Shown: piece by piece, positions 61,615 to 64,000 of the stretch
Numbering within the stretch: position 1 is the first letter of the stretch
Layout: each line of letters starts with the position of its first letter
Source: Mesorhizobium sp. M2D.F.Ca.ET.226.01.1.1
GTDB taxonomy: Bacteria; Pseudomonadota; Alphaproteobacteria; Rhizobiales; Rhizobiaceae
Assembly: GCF_004022705.2 (NCBI RefSeq)
Contig: NZ_RZOY02000003.1
Location: forward strand, 62,001 to 126,000
Direction of reading: 5' to 3'
DNA: 64,000 nucleotides
Notes under the pieces: model-generated
Told to the model about the DNA's origin: nothing
Databases searched by the model: none
The model's input: only the letters and a program-made list of their open reading frames with translations
Position numbers and translations under genes: made by a program

Positions 61615-62796
61615 CTATCGCCTCAGCACCGCGCTCAGCACATCCCGGATGCCGATCGAACCGACGAAGCGCGAGCCTTCGTCGAACAGTGCCACCGGCG
61701 CCGTCTGCGAGCGGTGCATGGCGAGCATCACCGTCTTCAACGGCGTGCCGGGATTGGCCCAGAACACCTGGGATCCCTCCTCCGGCTGCCTCTCGACGTC
61801 GGCGCAGGAGACCCACACCGCCGGCTTGCCGTCGCGCTCGGCCGCGGCCACGAGGCCATGGGCATCGATCTTGAAGCGCGTCGTCTTGCGCCGGTCGAGC
61901 CACACCCAGCCGTCGTCGCCCTGTTCCAGGTCGCGACGGTCCCGCATCACGTTCCATGCCGTCAGGACCGACAGCGGGTTCACATTGGCGATGAAGTCGC
62001 GGACATAGTCATTGGCGGGTCTGAGAACGATGTCCTCCGGCGCCCCGGTCTGCACGATCCGGCCGCCTTCCATGATGGTGATGTGGCTGCCGATCTTCAG
62101 CGCTTCCTCGAGGTCGTGGCTGACGAAGATGATGGTCTTCTTGAGCTCCGTCTGGAGCTGCAGGAGTTCGTCCTGCAGCTTGGTGCGGATCAGCGGGTCG
62201 AGCGCCGAGAACGGCTCGTCCATCAACAGGATCGGCGCTTCGGTGGCGAAGGCGCGGGCCAGACCGACGCGCTGCTGCATGCCGCCCGAAAGCTCATGCG
62301 CGTATTTCTTCGACCACTGATCGAGATGAACGAGCTGCAGTTGCTTTTGCACGCGTGCCTTGCGTTCCGCATCCGGCACGCCGGCAAGCTCGAGGCCGAA
62401 GCCGACATTTTCCTCGACCGTGCGCCAGGGCAGCAGGCCGAACTGCTGGAATACCATGGCCACCTGCTTCTGCCGCAGCCGCCGCAAGGTCGCCTCGTCG
62501 CAGGTGACGACATCGACGGTGCGGTCGCCATCCTTGACCAGCACCTGGCCGCGCGACACCACGTTCAGGCGGTTGACGGCCCGAAGCAGCGTCGACTTGC
62601 CGGAGCCGGACAGGCCCATCAACACCGAGATCTCGCCTTCATGCACGGTCAGGCTGGCGCCGGCGCAGCCAAGCACGTTGCCGGTCTTTTCGAGGATCTC
62701 GGCGCGGGTGGCGCCCTTGTCGATCAACGCCAGCGAACCGGCCTGATCGGCGCCGAAGACGATGTCTACGTTCTTGAAATCAACCGCGACGGTCAT
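61615..62796 (-). CDS. choV: Choline/glycine betaine ABC transporter ATP-binding protein
   Basis: The 393-residue ATPase has Walker A GLSGSGKST (61-69), the quaternary-amine-type insert LDKGATRAEILEKTGNVLGC-like before it, signature LSGGMQQR, Walker B LLMDEPFSALD and H-loop VSHDLEEALKIG. A C-terminal tail of two degenerate CBS-like segments ends GIRDVLSAVLRR and may sense ionic strength as in OpuA/ProV. Sequence matches the ChoV type of Sinorhizobium. It overlaps choW by 4 bp. Confidence 0.92.
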   Translation of the reverse strand: MTVAVDFKNVDIVFGADQAGSLALIDKGATRAEILEKTGNVLGCAGASLTVHEGEISVLMGLSGSGKSTLLRAVNRLNVVSRGQVLVKDGDRTVDVVTCDEATLRRLRQKQVAMVFQQFGLLPWRTVEENVGFGLELAGVPDAERKARVQKQLQLVHLDQWSKKYAHELSGGMQQRVGLARAFATEAPILLMDEPFSALDPLIRTKLQDELLQLQTELKKTIIFVSHDLEEALKIGSHITIMEGGRIVQTGAPEDIVLRPANDYVRDFIANVNPLSVLTAWNVMRDRRDLEQGDDGWVWLDRRKTTRFKIDAHGLVAAAERDGKPAVWVSCADVERQPEEGSQVFWANPGTPLKTVMLAMHRSQTAPVALFDEGSRFVGSIGIRDVLSAVLRR

Positions 62797-63647
62797 TTCT
62801 TGCCTCCAACGCCGATGCGGGTCATGCGGTCGAGCACGATGGCGAGCACGACGATCGCCAGGCCCGCCTCAAGGCCGAGATCGATGCGGCGCGAGCCGAG
62901 CGCGCGGTTGATTTCCGTGCCGAGGCCGCCGGCGCCGATCAGGGCGGCGAACACCACCATCGACAGCGACAGCATGATCGATTGCGTCAGACCCGCCATG
63001 ATGGTAGGCAGCGCCGATGGCAGCTCCACCTTCCACAGAAGCTGGCGCTTGGTGGCGCCGAACGCCTCGCCCGCTTCGATGATCGCCTTGGGCACCGAAA
63101 CCACGCCGAGATGGGTGAGTCGCACGGCGGTCGGGATGACGAAGATGATGGTGACGATGAGGCCAGGCGCGTTGCCGAGACCGAACAGCGTGAGCACCGG
63201 GATCAGGTAGACGAAGGTCGGCAGCGTCTGCATCAGGTCGAGCACCGGCAGCATGAAGCGGTAGACCTTCGGCTTGTGCGCGGCCCAGATGCCGAGCGGC
63301 ACGCCGATCGCCATCGCCATGGCGGCGGCGGCAACCACAAGCACCAGCGTCTGCACCGTCTGCTTCCACAGGTTCTGGTTGATGATGAAGATCAGGCCGA
63401 CGAAGACGCCGATGGCAAGCGGCCGCGAACGCTGCAGCAGCCAGGCGACGATCGCAATGACCAGCGCCAGAAGCACCGGCGGCACCATCAACAGAACATT
63501 CACCGCCCCGTCGAGTATGAAATTCAGCCCGTTTGAAAAGGCCCGGAAAATCGTGTCGAAATTGTCGGTCAGAAAACCGAAGAAGGCTTTGCCCCATGGC
63601 CCGATGGGGATTTTGTAGTCGGTCAGGAATTTCGAAATCGGATCCAT
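62793..63647 (-). CDS. choW: Choline/glycine betaine ABC transporter permease
   Basis: The 284-residue permease begins MDPISKFLTDYKIPIGPWGKAFFGFLTDNFD and has about six membrane helices. The ATPase-contact EAA loop reads IIEAGEAFGATKRQLLWKVELPSALPTIMAGL. It matches the ChoW/ProW group that imports choline or betaine. It lies 201 bp downstream of the binding-protein gene and is separated from it by a hairpin terminator and palindromic repeats, so it is probably expressed at a lower level. Confidence 0.92.
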   Translation of the reverse strand: MDPISKFLTDYKIPIGPWGKAFFGFLTDNFDTIFRAFSNGLNFILDGAVNVLLMVPPVLLALVIAIVAWLLQRSRPLAIGVFVGLIFIINQNLWKQTVQTLVLVVAAAAMAMAIGVPLGIWAAHKPKVYRFMLPVLDLMQTLPTFVYLIPVLTLFGLGNAPGLIVTIIFVIPTAVRLTHLGVVSVPKAIIEAGEAFGATKRQLLWKVELPSALPTIMAGLTQSIMLSLSMVVFAALIGAGGLGTEINRALGSRRIDLGLEAGLAIVVLAIVLDRMTRIGVGGKK

Positions 63648-63701
63648 CTTTCCCCTCTCGGCTGCGCCGCACTTGCCGTGCGGTCACCTTCTCACAGGAT
63701 A

Positions 63702-63783
63702 ACGCATGTCACCCAAAAGTGTGCAGCGGGTTTGGGAAAATGACATGCGTAAAAACAGAGACTTAAAGCGCAACGCGCTTTAA
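63702..63783. repeat. Palindromic repeats in the choX-choW spacer
   Basis: Two dyads lie side by side: ACGCATGTCA...TGACATGCGT (63702-63711 / 63741-63750, with CCCAAA / TTTGGG just inside) and TTAAAGCGC-AAC-GCGCTTTAA (63763-63783, perfect 9-bp arms). The combination with AAAAACAGAGAC between them resembles an element I recall as dispersed in Mesorhizobium-like genomes. Confidence 0.75.
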
Positions 63784-63815
63784 GAAAAAGGGCAGCCTTT
63801 TCTACTGGCTGCCCT
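63782..63815 (-). terminator. Rho-independent terminator or attenuator after choX
   Basis: On the minus strand a 9-bp stem AGGGCAGCC / GGCTGCCCT with a nine-base loop is followed by TTTTTCTTA. It lies 34 bp after the choX stop and before choW, so partial termination would give more binding protein than permease and ATPase. Confidence 0.82.
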
Positions 63816-63848
63816 CTTCCGGATGATCATTCCGGACTCAAAGCCGGC

Positions 63849-64000
63849 TCAGCTCCCAAGCGCGGTCTTGACGGCAGCCGCCGCGTCGCCGCCATCGAAG
63901 GTGGTGACGCCGGCAATCCACGGCGCAACGGCGTCAGGATGCTTCTTCAGCCAGTCTTTCGCCACCGTCTGGGCATCGCCGCCCTTCAGGATCGCGTCCA
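63849..64000 (-). CDS. choX: Choline ABC transporter substrate-binding protein (C-terminal fragment)
   Basis: Only the last 50 or so residues are in the window: DAILKGGDAQTVAKDWLKKHPDAVAPWIAGVTTFDGGDAAAAVKTALGS. The C-terminal pattern (GGDAQTVAKDWLKKHPDAV, W(I/L)xGVTTFDG) is that of ChoX/ProX periplasmic binding proteins. The gene is upstream of choW and choV in the same direction, completing the choXWV order known in Sinorhizobium meliloti. The start and ligand cage lie beyond the right edge. Confidence 0.85.
   Translation of the reverse strand, partial: DAILKGGDAQTVAKDWLKKHPDAVAPWIAGVTTFDGGDAAAAVKTALGS

Noticed and set aside
61039..63210. A 723-residue plus-strand open frame over the autotransporter and choV/choW
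   Set aside because: It is antisense to well-supported genes, full of low-complexity Arg/Pro/His sequence, and explained by high GC at third codon positions.
1..64000. tRNA, rRNA, CRISPR, transposase or phage genes
   Set aside because: I looked for CCA-ended cloverleaves, repeat-spacer arrays and transposase/integrase motifs and saw none. Short structured RNAs could still be missed by eye.

Overview
The window is high-GC chromosomal DNA that reads as an alphaproteobacterium of the Rhizobiales, most likely Mesorhizobium or a close Phyllobacteriaceae relative. This rests on CTTGAC/CTATAT-type promoters, the petABC / apt / trmL / hemF neighbourhood, a choXWV choline importer, DUF1344, DUF1059 and DUF6665 proteins, and several palindromic intergenic repeats that I recall from Mesorhizobium-like genomes. 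No species assignment is possible from the sequence alone. I found no tRNA, rRNA, CRISPR array, transposase or prophage gene, so the window looks like core chromosome with a few accessory patches.

Layout. 0-10 kb: a regulator cut by the left edge (winged helix plus TolB-like domain), an orphan EnvZ-like histidine kinase, a GT4 glycosyltransferase, csaA and a YbjN protein, ubiK, then the compact run lgt / MidA-type methyltransferase / pgeF / metal-ligand-less M24 protein. 10-23 kb: prs, a RibD/DHFR-like reductase, a divergent AraC regulator and Fsr-type MFS exporter, a divergent alpha/beta hydrolase and OhrR-like MarR regulator with operator-like repeats between them, a GST, rplY-pth-ychF, corA, two overlapping MaoC hydratases, apt, and a class A acid phosphatase. 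23-36 kb: the cytochrome bc1 operon petABC, a cupin, a minus-strand operon (unknown 192-aa protein, three paralogous ABC exporters, DUF6665 protein), trmL, soxR and hemF. 36-41 kb: small periplasmic or zinc-binding proteins, a secreted subtilisin-like protease paired with an outer-membrane-like protein, then cca, a CoA-type Nudix hydrolase and a DUF1285 protein. 41-49 kb: a MoxR / DUF58 / BatA-DUF4159 / large membrane protein operon, then clpS. 49-64 kb: three small membrane or secreted proteins, an OmpR-type two-component pair, a YCII protein, a PLP decarboxylase, cysK, a SARP-like regulator, a persulfide dioxygenase-rhodanese fusion, an autotransporter with 25-residue repeats, and choVWX, whose binding-protein gene is cut by the right edge.

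Functional links. Several runs are translationally coupled with ATGA or TAATG overlaps (lgt-midA, pgeF-M24, maoC pair, two of the ABC exporters, moxR-DUF58-DUF4159, response regulator-kinase, choW-choV). Sulfur chemistry recurs at 54-59 kb (cysteine synthase and persulfide oxidation around a regulator). Oxidative stress recurs in soxR and in the OhrR-like regulator. Two large inverted repeats sit between convergent gene ends, and three copies of a 42-44 bp palindrome begin 0-1 nt after stop codons. The least explained loci are the secreted protease/outer-membrane pair, the three-exporter operon and the repeat families.
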